From Methylococcaceae bacterium (GTDB taxonomy: Bacteria; Pseudomonadota; Gammaproteobacteria; Methylococcales; Methylococcaceae): a stretch of 5,967 nucleotides of DNA. A program made the position numbers and the translations under genes. Below, piece after piece: positions 1-5,967 of this stretch. Location of the stretch: positions 1 through 5,967 of the forward strand of contig JAJRDJ010000459.1 of assembly GCA_028678445.1 (NCBI GenBank), given 5' to 3'. Within the stretch, counting starts at the first letter, position 1. Each line of letters opens with the position of its first letter. The notes beneath the pieces are model-generated. The model was not told the origin of the DNA. It made no database searches and saw only the letters and a program-made list of their open reading frames with translations.

Positions 1-1
1 A

Positions 2-616
2 CATCACCGCAGCGCCGCTGCCGCTTTGGTGGGTCTCGAGAAGCGGAGGCAGAACCCCAACCTTACCGGCGACGAAGAATATAATTATTTTATGGCCGTC
101 TGTTTCCCGGATAACCAGCTAAATATTATCGACTATAACCGTGTCGTCAAGGATTTAAACAATCTCTCCGATGATGAGTTTCTCGAGAAGCTCTCTGTCA
201 ACTTCGATGTGGACAAAAAAGGCGCTGATATTTACAAACCCAAGAAATTGCATAATTTCTCGTTGTATCTCTCTGGTGTCTGGTATTCGCTGACCGCCAA
301 ACCCGGGACTTACAACGACAATGACCCGATTGGCGTGCTGGATGTCACCATCTCTTCAAACTTGATTCTGGATGAAATCCTGGGTATCAAGGACCTGCGC
401 AGCGATAAGCGTGTCGATTTCGTCGGTGGCATACGGGGCTTGGAAGAGCTACAGAAACGCGTCGATAGTGGAGAAATGCGGGTTGCCCTGGCGTTGTACC
501 CCGTATCGATGAAACAATTGATAGATATAGCCGATAGCGGCAATATCATGCCCCCGAAAACCACGTGGTTTGAACCCAAGCTGCGCTCAGGACTCGTTAT
601 TCACGAATTGCTATAA
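2..616 (+). CDS. DUF1015 family protein, C-terminal part (5' end outside window)
   Basis: The reading frame is open to the left edge, so this is a partial gene. The first codons read HHRSAAAALVGL, matching the conserved Asp-Gly-His-His-Arg region in the middle of DUF1015 proteins. The family is usually about 400 residues long and roughly 205 are visible. Further family-typical blocks follow in order: YFMAVCFPDNQLNIIDYNRVV soon after the HHR motif, then KRVDFVGGIRGLEEL, then ALYPVSM, and near the end MPPKTTWFEPKLRSGL. It ends normally at a TAA, so the C-terminus looks intact. No signal peptide or membrane segment is visible in this part, which fits a soluble cytoplasmic protein. The family has no established biochemical function; in some bacteria it lies near serine-biosynthesis genes, but no such neighbour is visible here. 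A TTG at 26 is not the start, because homology continues upstream of it. Local GC is lower than in the two large genes. Family assignment is confident; function is unknown. Confidence 0.88.
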   Translation, partial: HHRSAAAALVGLEKRRQNPNLTGDEEYNYFMAVCFPDNQLNIIDYNRVVKDLNNLSDDEFLEKLSVNFDVDKKGADIYKPKKLHNFSLYLSGVWYSLTAKPGTYNDNDPIGVLDVTISSNLILDEILGIKDLRSDKRVDFVGGIRGLEELQKRVDSGEMRVALALYPVSMKQLIDIADSGNIMPPKTTWFEPKLRSGLVIHELL

Positions 617-683
617 CTAGCCAATAGTGGACTGTCCCTTGCTCAAGAATCAATCCCTGACAAACAAGCGCCTGGCAATCATG

Positions 684-748
684 GGTGGATTTCCCGCTAT
701 CCGCCACAGTCAGTCGCCACGCTTGTGCGGTTGTGCCCATCCCACAAG
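684..748. repeat. Cluster of overlapping inverted repeats (possible REP-like or decayed element)
   Basis: Three potential stems are visible. GGTGGAT (684-690) pairs with ATCCGCC (699-705) with one G-T wobble and an 8-base loop. CCGCCAC (701-707) pairs with GTGCGG (725-730) with one bulged base. CTTGTG (722-727) pairs with CACAAG (743-748), and TTGTG (731-735) can compete for the same right arm. No T-run follows on either strand, so this is not a standard intrinsic terminator. It could be a single copy of a dispersed palindromic repeat or the remnant of a small mobile element. Copy number elsewhere in the genome is not visible from here. Confidence 0.35.
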
Positions 749-938
749 AGCCCTGCTTCTGCCCTTTGTAAAGATTTCTGCCAAGGAATAAGTATATAAC
801 CATATTCAGCCATGGCAGAACTTCCTAGGACAGAACCATATACATCGATCTGTTATGCATAGAAAGAATTAGTCTAACTCTTCAATAGACATTATCCGAA
901 CAACTCATTAAGCTGGAATCGTGTTTAACCCCTGAGAT

Positions 939-944
939 AAGGAG
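939..944 (+). promoter_or_regulatory. Ribosome binding site of the 100-residue protein gene
   Basis: AAGGAG lies seven bases before the ATG at 952. It is the clearest Shine-Dalgarno sequence in front of any gene in the window and is the main evidence that the short downstream ORF is translated. Confidence 0.75.
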
Positions 945-951
945 TGCTGCC

Positions 952-1254
952 ATGACCGCTTACTGGAATAATGACACCCCATTGATTTCTGACTATGTAC
1001 TCAATGAGTTTGCTGACCTGGCATGCTGTGAATCAAGCTTTGATGAGGAGTTTTTTCGCTTGACCAGCCTCTGGCGGGAAGTGATCAGGCAGGCGTTCAA
1101 GGACGTGCAAAGCGGCAATCGCGAGGCCATTTACTGGCTGCAGAGCAAGGATTTTGTTGAATGCTGCCAGCTGGCGAATTTCGATGACCCCGATATACTC
1201 AGGGATACCTTATTGAGGCGGATAAAACACAAGCCGGGAAGAATGGCTGCCTGA
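952..1254 (+). CDS. Hypothetical 100-residue protein with two Cys-Cys pairs
   Basis: This is a complete short gene from ATG to TGA with a strong AAGGAG seven bases upstream, which makes translation likely. The product is acidic in its first half and basic at the C-terminus (RRIKHKPGR), and has no signal peptide or membrane segment, so it is probably cytoplasmic. Residues 41-91 look like a compact helical unit: WREVIRQAFKDVQ, then AIYWLQSKDFVECCQLANFDDPDILR. That last block recalls the W-L-x-S-x-D-F-x-x-V-C-x-L-A-x-x-D-P-x pattern found in small uncharacterised proteins, including phage and prophage ones; this resemblance is from memory and is not a firm family call. Cysteine pairs occur at 25-26 and 71-72, so metal binding or disulfide chemistry is conceivable but unproven. 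It stands alone on its strand: a 335-base gap separates it from the gene before it, and it converges on the transporter gene. Function is unknown. Confidence 0.75.
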   Translation: MTAYWNNDTPLISDYVLNEFADLACCESSFDEEFFRLTSLWREVIRQAFKDVQSGNREAIYWLQSKDFVECCQLANFDDPDILRDTLLRRIKHKPGRMAA

Positions 1255-1305
1255 ATTTAGGGCATGATGGGTTTGACTATGTTGGATCACTTTGAGGGCA
1301 AAGCC

Positions 1306-1344
1306 AGGCGCGCCAGACGTCAATAAAGGCAAGTTGGCGCGTCT
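1306..1344. terminator. GC-rich inverted repeat between convergent genes, possible bidirectional terminator
   Basis: Bases 1306-1316 pair with 1334-1344 to form an 11-bp stem containing CGCGCCA/TGGCGCG with two G-T wobbles, around a 17-base loop. It lies between the stops of the plus-strand gene ending at 1254 and the minus-strand gene ending at 1355, where a shared terminator would be expected. No T-tract follows on either strand, so efficient intrinsic termination is doubtful. Confidence 0.35.
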
Positions 1345-1354
1345 CTGGACCGCT

Positions 1355-3079
1355 TCAGTCCTTGAAGCTCAAACGCATTTCGCACTCGGCCCCGTTTGAT
1401 CGCAAGTCCACCCGGTCCGCCAGGCGGCGTAACAAGTAGCCCGCCATTTGCACCACCGCCGCGTCACTGGCCATGAATTCCTCATGCGAGGGCGGGTGCA
1501 TCGCCAAGGAGGCCAGCACTCCCCGGTAATGCAGGATGACCGTGAAATTGAATTCATCGAAAATGGTTTCCAGCTCGATCGTCCCTGCCAACTCATCCTT
1601 AGTATCGACCATCTCGTGTTCCGTGAGGATCTCGAAAGCCTGCCAGGTAGCGAACTCGGCACGGTGCACGACGTCGGCCCTTGCCCCCCAGCTTTTGCCC
1701 TGACGCTCCAGAAATTCGGCGACTTCGTTGATCGAGCTGTGGCGGGCATCAAATATTTTGCGACGCCGGGTATGGTCGCCAATCCGGAACAGCGCGGATA
1801 ACACAACGGCGGACAAAACGCCCAGGCCTATGCCGGAAAACAGCAGCGGTTTCAGGACATCCGGCGCATTATCGTGAAAGACGTTCCGCAACGGCTCGAA
1901 ACTGATGCCCAGCAGGAGGCCGATGCCGATCGTCAGTATCTTGCGATTGTCCAGCAAGCGTGAGGCAATGATCTGGAGCCCGGCCATTGTGGTGAAACAG
2001 GCCAGGAAAATCATCGCGGAGCCCATCACGCTTTCCGGCAGAATCTCCCAGAACAGAATGGCTTTCGGCGTGAACGCCAGGAGCGCCATGAGTCCCGCCA
2101 GCCAGTAAGCCAGATAGCGGCTGGTGCAGCCGGTCGCGGCGGCGAGGCTCACGGCCCCGCCGCTGGAGGTGATGGGCACGCCGTTCAGAAAGGAGGTGAT
2201 CACGTTCGTGAGCCCCTCGGCCACGATACCCTGTCGCACTCGGTGCATGTCCGGGCGTTTCCAGTCCGCATCATTGAAGCGGTGCGCGGCGGTGAGCGCG
2301 CCGAACCCGTGCAGGGCGAGGAACAGACCCGTGAGTATGACCGGCGCGAGACTATGGACCTCCAGATTCCAGCCGATATGGAGGGGACGCGGCACGAAAA
2401 ACAACGGGGCATCCCGGAACAGTGCCCAGTCCGCGGGGGGGATGGCATCCAGTGCAAGGCTCGCGGCAATACCCACGAGCAGCCCGAGAAATGCGGAGAA
2501 TAGCCGCAGGTAGCCGGATGACCAGACGTTGCAGGCGATCATGGTGCCGAGAGTCAGAAAGCAGATGAGCATGTCATCGTGCGTGGGCATCTGGCCAGAA
2601 TGGGGTTGCGTGATCAACTTCAGACCGTTGTGTCCCAGTCCAAGGCCGATCAGCATCACCGAAACGCCGGCCACCTGAATGCTGAAAATGCCGCGTAGGC
2701 GGGAAAAAATATGACCGAAGACGATCTGGCTCAGCCCCAGCACGGTTATGGCCCCGAACATGGCTTCAATCCCGCCGACGATTTTCGCCAGGGCCAGGGC
2801 TCCAAAAGTCGAGGAGGTGGCCTGTAGCGGGCAGAAAAAACCCGAACCTACCCCAAACTTGCGCATTGTCTGCAGGACAACCCCCAAGCTCGAAGCCAAT
2901 AACGTGGCGGAAATCAACTGCAAGGACTGTTCGTGGGAGAGCTCAAGCGTCCGGGCAAACAGGGGCGATACCACCAGATAGACCGCCAGGAACGACATCT
3001 GCTGAATGGCGAGCATCAGCGCGATTTGCAGGGGCGGCTTATCGTCCAGCCAGTAGGTGATGTTATCGGGCTTACGCAT
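1355..3079 (-). CDS. NCS2-family (nucleobase transporter-like) membrane protein with C-terminal GHKL-like domain
   Basis: The 574-residue product has two parts. Residues about 15-435 form a polytopic membrane domain of the NCS2/xanthine-uracil permease family (SLC23 type). Recognisable points are IQQM in TM1 (the GLQH region), the TM3 block around 72-90, LHGFGALTAAHRF at 256-268 (TM8), PITSSGGAVSLAAATGCTSRY at 302-322 (TM9-10 region), and LPESVMGSAMIFLACFTTMAGLQI after that. In UraA and XanQ a TM8 Glu and the (Q/E)N of TM10 bind the base; here the aligned residues are His257, Gly308 and Ala309, so the substrate cannot be inferred. Residues about 445-574 are soluble and resemble an anti-sigma/GHKL ATPase-like domain: HRAEFATWQAFEIL, a beta strand FTVILHYRG, HPPSHEEF, then MAGYLLRRLADRVDL and a final strand EMRLSF. 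The canonical N-box Asn and the D-x-G of that fold are not seen. An in-frame TGA seven codons upstream fixes ATG 3079 as the earliest start, although no good ribosome site precedes it. The gene is monocistronic, convergent with the 100-residue gene and divergent from comEC. Confidence 0.85.
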   Translation of the reverse strand: MRKPDNITYWLDDKPPLQIALMLAIQQMSFLAVYLVVSPLFARTLELSHEQSLQLISATLLASSLGVVLQTMRKFGVGSGFFCPLQATSSTFGALALAKIVGGIEAMFGAITVLGLSQIVFGHIFSRLRGIFSIQVAGVSVMLIGLGLGHNGLKLITQPHSGQMPTHDDMLICFLTLGTMIACNVWSSGYLRLFSAFLGLLVGIAASLALDAIPPADWALFRDAPLFFVPRPLHIGWNLEVHSLAPVILTGLFLALHGFGALTAAHRFNDADWKRPDMHRVRQGIVAEGLTNVITSFLNGVPITSSGGAVSLAAATGCTSRYLAYWLAGLMALLAFTPKAILFWEILPESVMGSAMIFLACFTTMAGLQIIASRLLDNRKILTIGIGLLLGISFEPLRNVFHDNAPDVLKPLLFSGIGLGVLSAVVLSALFRIGDHTRRRKIFDARHSSINEVAEFLERQGKSWGARADVVHRAEFATWQAFEILTEHEMVDTKDELAGTIELETIFDEFNFTVILHYRGVLASLAMHPPSHEEFMASDAAVVQMAGYLLRRLADRVDLRSNGAECEMRLSFKD

Positions 3080-3447
3080 GGGTCGGCAGGGGCGAGCTCA
3101 GTTCAGGATGGGCAAGAACGCGGGGTACTACGCAGGCCTATGCCGGGCGTTCGCCCAGCGTGGCAAGCGGTCCGGGCGCCTGCTCAAAATCGTGCGCCGG
3201 GTAGCCGGTATCGGGTGTTCGACCGTCGATTTCGATATCTGAAAGGAGCATGAAAGTGTAGGCTGGAAGGGAAAAAGCGATGAGAGGCAATGGATATTGT
3301 GGTCGATCAAGCTCAGGATTCCAAACCAATGGCCCCCCCAGCCCGGAAACATGAGCGATCCGTATTACTGCCTACGCTTTGGCGTCGGCGTCTAACGACT
3401 GGCATTCTCCCGTGTCAGCAGCGCCTTACCCACTTGCAGATCAATGA
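3080..3447. other. Divergent intergenic region between the transporter gene and comEC
   Basis: This 368-base gap must hold the upstream signals of both flanking genes. No matched -35/-10 pair with proper spacing could be identified on either strand. A strong-looking AAAGGAG at 3242-3248 precedes ATG AAA GTG TAG, which would encode only three residues, so it is not called as a gene. Several open frames of 60-106 codons cross the region, but none resembles a known family and most overlap the transporter start. A run of seven C occurs at 3333-3339. The region may contain a decayed gene or long untranslated leaders. Confidence 0.5.
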
Positions 3448-5826
3448 ATGATACATCCCAGCGCCATGGCTGAGGCAAGCCCGTATCGGCGCATAGCTTC
3501 GGGAACAGGATTGATCCGGTTTGCGCTGGGTCTCTCCCTGGGAATGCTCCTGGTCCAGCAACTGCCGGTCTTACCACCCCTTGGACTGCTCCTGGCCGCC
3601 AGTTTGCCTGGGTTGCTGCTTCTGCGTTCGGGACGACTGGTGTTCCTGCCCGCTTTGATCCTGGGTATGAGTTGGGCGGGTAGCTTTGGCGCGATCAGAC
3701 TGGCCGATGCCTTGCCGATAGCCGAAGGGCGACAGGAGACGCTGGTCGAAGGCCAGGTACTGGGGATTCCGAGCCGCATGGATCGCGGCGAGCGCTTTGA
3801 TTTCCGGGTGATCCGGGTGCTTGAGTCGCCCGCCGGCCATGTTCCCGCAACAGTCCGGATCAGCTGGTATGACGGAGTGGTGCCGCTCAAGGGCGGCCAA
3901 ACCTGGCGTTTGCGGCTCAGTCTCAGGCCGCCACGCGGCATGCTGAACCCGGGTGGCTTTGATTATGAACAATGGCTGTTCGCGGAAGGCATCCGCGCGG
4001 TGGGATATGTGCGGAACTCGCCGGATAACCGCCTGCTTGACGACTTTCCCGGTGTAAGGGCGTGGCTACCCGCCTGGAGACAGGAGACTCATGACCGCTT
4101 AGCCACGGCATTGGGGACCAGTCCCCTGGCCGGACTCCTCAAGGCCCTGACGATGGGCTATGAGGACGACATCACTCCCGCGCAATGGAGGGTATTGCGC
4201 AGAACCGGCACTGCCCATCTGATTGCCATTTCGGGATCGCATATCGGGCTGGTGGCCGGTTTTGTTTTTTTTCTCGTGCGCCATTTTGCGGCGGTAGTGG
4301 GTGTCCTCCGCTGGTCTCCTCCCAAAATTGCCGCCTGGGCCGGGCTTTCGGCGGCGCTGCTCTATTCGGCGCTCGCGGGTTTCTCGATACCGACCCAGCG
4401 GGCGCTGATCATGATTGCCGCGGCCATGGGCGCCGTCCTCACGCAGCGTCATCAGCGGGTATCACACGTGCTGGCGCTGGCCCTGATGGCCGTCGTGTTG
4501 TGGGACCCCCTCGCGGTACTGGCGCCGGGATTCTGGCTGTCATTTGGCGCGGTATGGTTGATTGCCTATGGCGTTTCTGGCCGACTGGGAAAGCCCGGGC
4601 ACGGCCAGTTGCTGTGGCGCATCAATTGGGTCACGGCACTGGGGCTGGCGCCATTCCTGCTGTTGTTCTTCCGGCAGGTGTCACTGGTCTCACCCGTGGC
4701 CAATCTCCTCGCGGTGCCGGTGCTTGGCACTTTGCTGATCCCCCTGGGTCTGTTCGCTACCCTATTGCTGTCGGTCATTCCGTCGCTGGGTGTCTGGTTA
4801 CTGGGGCTGGCGGAAGTGATTTTCGGTTACGCCTGGTGGGTGCTGGAATACTTATCGGCCTTGCCCTGGGCGCAGTGGAGCAAGGCTGATCCACCTTTCT
4901 GGACTTTCCCGTTCGCCCTGCTCGGCGGAGTCCTGCTGTTGGCGCCACGGGGTATTCCCGCCCGCTGGCTGGGCGGGGTATTGCTCTTGCCGGCGCTTCT
5001 GTACCAGCCCGAACGGCCCGGCATGGGCGCCTATCGGCTGACGTTGCTGGATGTCGGTCAGGGTCTGTCGGCCGTCGTTGAAACCCGCCACAAGACGTTG
5101 ATTTTCGATACAGGGGCACGTCTGAGTGCGAACTTCGACATGGGCAGCGCGGTGATCGAGCCGTATCTCCGGCATCGCGGCATCGACCGCATCGCGGTTC
5201 TGGTGGTCAGTCACGGCGACAATGACCACATCGGCGGCGCGCGCTCGTTGCTATCGGCTTTCCCGGTCGATAGTGTTTACTCCAGCGCGCCTGGCGCTCT
5301 TCAGGGGTTTCCGGTCAAGAATTGCGCGATGGAACAGCGTTGGGAGTGGGATGGCGTGCGCTTCGAGATGCTCGGGCCGGTGCTGGCCAGTGAAAGTGAT
5401 AATGATGATTCCTGTGTGCTCAAGGTTGGCGGCCAGAGCGGCAGCGTTCTCCTGACCGGCGATATCGAGGCGGAAGGTGAACGGCGTTTACAGGAACGCT
5501 GGGGAGAAGCGTTACAGAGCGATATTCTGGTGGTGCCTCACCACGGCAGCCAGACCTCGTCCACGGAGGCATTCCTGGATCGGGTCAGTCCTCGGCTGGC
5601 CCTGATTCCGGCGGGCTATCTCAATCGGTTCGGGTTTCCGCATCCCGCCGTGATCGCCCGCTACCAGGCGCATCACATTGCGTTCATGACGGCAGGCGAA
5701 ACCGGGGCCATTACCATCGATATTGGGGCGAACCCCGGCATGATCGTGCCGCTGGCATCTCGTCAGCAATCCCGGCATCACTGGATGATGCCGCAAGCCG
5801 CGGCGCCCAAGATCCTTCTACCGTAA
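3448..5826 (+). CDS. comEC: ComEC/Rec2 family DNA uptake channel
   Basis: ComEC is the inner-membrane protein that carries single-stranded DNA into the cytoplasm during natural transformation. The 792-residue product has the complete Gram-negative architecture. Hydrophobic segments lie at about 22-75. A DUF4131/OB-like region at about 95-190 contains the hallmark RPPRGMLNPGGFDYE (160-174). The polytopic Competence domain at about 220-510 has HLIAISGSHIGL (257-268), PTQRA (315-319) and FWLSFGA (362-368). A metallo-beta-lactamase domain from about 530 has LDVGQG (534-539), FDTGA, the metal motif H589-x-D591-x-D593-H594, TGD at 670-672 and PHHGS (697-701). All metal-binding motifs are intact, so the nuclease-like domain could be active. 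The start is uncertain: ATG 3448 is the longest form, ATG 3466 (codon 7) is the alternative, and neither has a clear Shine-Dalgarno sequence. No other competence gene is visible, which is normal because comEC is often separate. The upstream neighbour is divergent. Assignment is very confident; actual competence is not shown. Confidence 0.96.
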   Translation: MIHPSAMAEASPYRRIASGTGLIRFALGLSLGMLLVQQLPVLPPLGLLLAASLPGLLLLRSGRLVFLPALILGMSWAGSFGAIRLADALPIAEGRQETLVEGQVLGIPSRMDRGERFDFRVIRVLESPAGHVPATVRISWYDGVVPLKGGQTWRLRLSLRPPRGMLNPGGFDYEQWLFAEGIRAVGYVRNSPDNRLLDDFPGVRAWLPAWRQETHDRLATALGTSPLAGLLKALTMGYEDDITPAQWRVLRRTGTAHLIAISGSHIGLVAGFVFFLVRHFAAVVGVLRWSPPKIAAWAGLSAALLYSALAGFSIPTQRALIMIAAAMGAVLTQRHQRVSHVLALALMAVVLWDPLAVLAPGFWLSFGAVWLIAYGVSGRLGKPGHGQLLWRINWVTALGLAPFLLLFFRQVSLVSPVANLLAVPVLGTLLIPLGLFATLLLSVIPSLGVWLLGLAEVIFGYAWWVLEYLSALPWAQWSKADPPFWTFPFALLGGVLLLAPRGIPARWLGGVLLLPALLYQPERPGMGAYRLTLLDVGQGLSAVVETRHKTLIFDTGARLSANFDMGSAVIEPYLRHRGIDRIAVLVVSHGDNDHIGGARSLLSAFPVDSVYSSAPGALQGFPVKNCAMEQRWEWDGVRFEMLGPVLASESDNDDSCVLKVGGQSGSVLLTGDIEAEGERRLQERWGEALQSDILVVPHHGSQTSSTEAFLDRVSPRLALIPAGYLNRFGFPHPAVIARYQAHHIAFMTAGETGAITIDIGANPGMIVPLASRQQSRHHWMMPQAAAPKILLP

Positions 5827-5842
5827 AGGGGCAATGGCTTGA

Positions 5843-5872
5843 TGGCCGGCTTGCGTCCGGAATAACCGGCTA
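5843..5872 (+). terminator. Short inverted repeat after comEC, possible weak terminator
   Basis: TGGCCGG (5843-5849) pairs with CCGGCTA (5866-5872) with one G-T wobble and a 16-base loop. A third CCGG inside the loop (5857-5860) allows alternative shorter hairpins. It begins 17 bases after the comEC stop, a sensible place for transcription to end, but no T-tract follows, so the call is tentative. Confidence 0.3.
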
Positions 5873-5916
5873 CCGCACCTCGTAACAGTCTTGATGCCAA
5901 GCGATGGGCTTGTGGT

Positions 5917-5922
5917 TAGAAT
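5917..5922 (+). promoter_or_regulatory. Possible -10 element upstream of the next gene
   Basis: TAGAAT differs from the sigma-70 consensus at one base and lies 34 bases before the ATG at 5957. A TTGATG at 5891-5896 would make a fair -35 box, but the 20-base spacer is longer than the usual 16-18. The promoter is therefore a suggestion only. Confidence 0.3.
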
Positions 5923-5956
5923 CCCAAATTGCCCTCAATCCTCTTTTCCGGCCATC

Positions 5957-5967
5957 ATGCCCAAGCT
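5957..5967 (+). CDS. Possible start of a downstream gene, cut by the window edge
   Basis: An ATG at 5957 begins MPKL-like codons that run off the right edge. It is placed after a possible -10 element and 130 bases past the comEC stop. No good ribosome site precedes it. With under four codons visible nothing can be said about the product, and the ATG may not be a real start. Confidence 0.25.

Larger units (their letters stand above)
617..951. other. Intergenic region: hairpin-rich first half, AT-rich leader in second half
   Basis: No convincing gene is seen in these 335 bases. From about 621 to 750 there are several short palindromes (GGACTGTCC, CTTGCTCAAG) and overlapping inverted repeats, listed separately. 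From about 780 to 935 the sequence becomes AT-rich, as expected for the upstream region of the following gene. An extended -10-like string TGTTATGCA sits at 851-859, but no good -35 box lies at the right distance, so no promoter is called. A 68-codon open frame on the minus strand (597-803) shows no recognisable family and overlaps the end of the DUF1015 gene. Confidence 0.5.

Noticed and set aside
26..616. TTG at 26 as the start of the first gene
   Set aside because: The frame continues to the window edge and the upstream codons (HHRSAAAA) match the conserved core of DUF1015, so the gene begins outside the window.
597..803. 68-codon minus-strand frame in the gap after the DUF1015 gene
   Set aside because: No recognisable family, overlaps the end of the DUF1015 gene and runs through the palindromic region.
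3057..3253. Plus-strand frames overlapping the transporter start
   Set aside because: They overlap the N-terminus of a well-supported gene on the other strand and show no family resemblance.
3138..3329. 63-codon minus-strand frame upstream of the transporter
   Set aside because: It starts at TTG without a ribosome site, and an internal ATG at 3251 also lacks one; the product resembles nothing known.
3333..3339. Run of seven C as a phase-variation tract
   Set aside because: It is short and not inside any supported gene or identified promoter.
4185..4889. 234-codon plus-strand frame inside comEC
   Set aside because: It is a shifted-frame shadow of comEC, rich in Gly, Ala and Arg as expected from GC-rich out-of-frame translation.
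5891..5922. Full sigma-70 promoter TTGATG to TAGAAT
   Set aside because: The 20-base spacer is too long for a confident call; only the -10-like element is listed.

Overview
The window looks like a piece of a chromosome from a gammaproteobacterium-like organism. The basis is the full-length ComEC/Rec2 of the Gram-negative type (about 790 residues, with an N-terminal DUF4131/OB region, the Competence channel and a C-terminal metallo-beta-lactamase domain) and the moderately high GC of the two large genes. Genus cannot be assigned from the sequence. There are no rRNA or tRNA genes, no CRISPR array and no intact mobile element.

Layout from left to right. (1) From the left edge to 616, plus strand: the C-terminal half of a DUF1015-family protein, with its 5' part outside the window. 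(2) 617-951: a non-coding gap whose first half is rich in overlapping inverted repeats and whose second half is AT-rich and leads into the next gene. (3) 952-1254, plus: a 100-residue hypothetical protein with a clear Shine-Dalgarno sequence. (4) 1255-1354: a short convergent gap with a GC-rich inverted repeat that may be a terminator. (5) 1355-3079, minus: an NCS2 (nucleobase transporter-like) membrane protein with about 130 extra C-terminal residues resembling a GHKL/anti-sigma-factor-type domain. (6) 3080-3447: a divergent intergenic region with no convincing gene. (7) 3448-5826, plus: comEC. (8) 5827-5967: a short downstream region with a small inverted repeat, a possible -10 element and possibly the first codons of another plus-strand gene.

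The genes do not form one obvious pathway. ComEC is the inner-membrane DNA-uptake channel. The NCS2-like protein is a transporter of unknown substrate, divergently placed and probably independently expressed. The DUF1015 and 100-residue proteins have no known role. The most interesting object is the transporter. Its membrane part aligns with NCS2 permeases but lacks both acidic or amide residues that bind the nucleobase in UraA/XanQ. Its C-terminal domain resembles an anti-sigma kinase fold that has itself lost the usual ATP-binding residues. This suggests a divergent transporter or sensor rather than a routine uracil/xanthine permease; that conclusion is inference.
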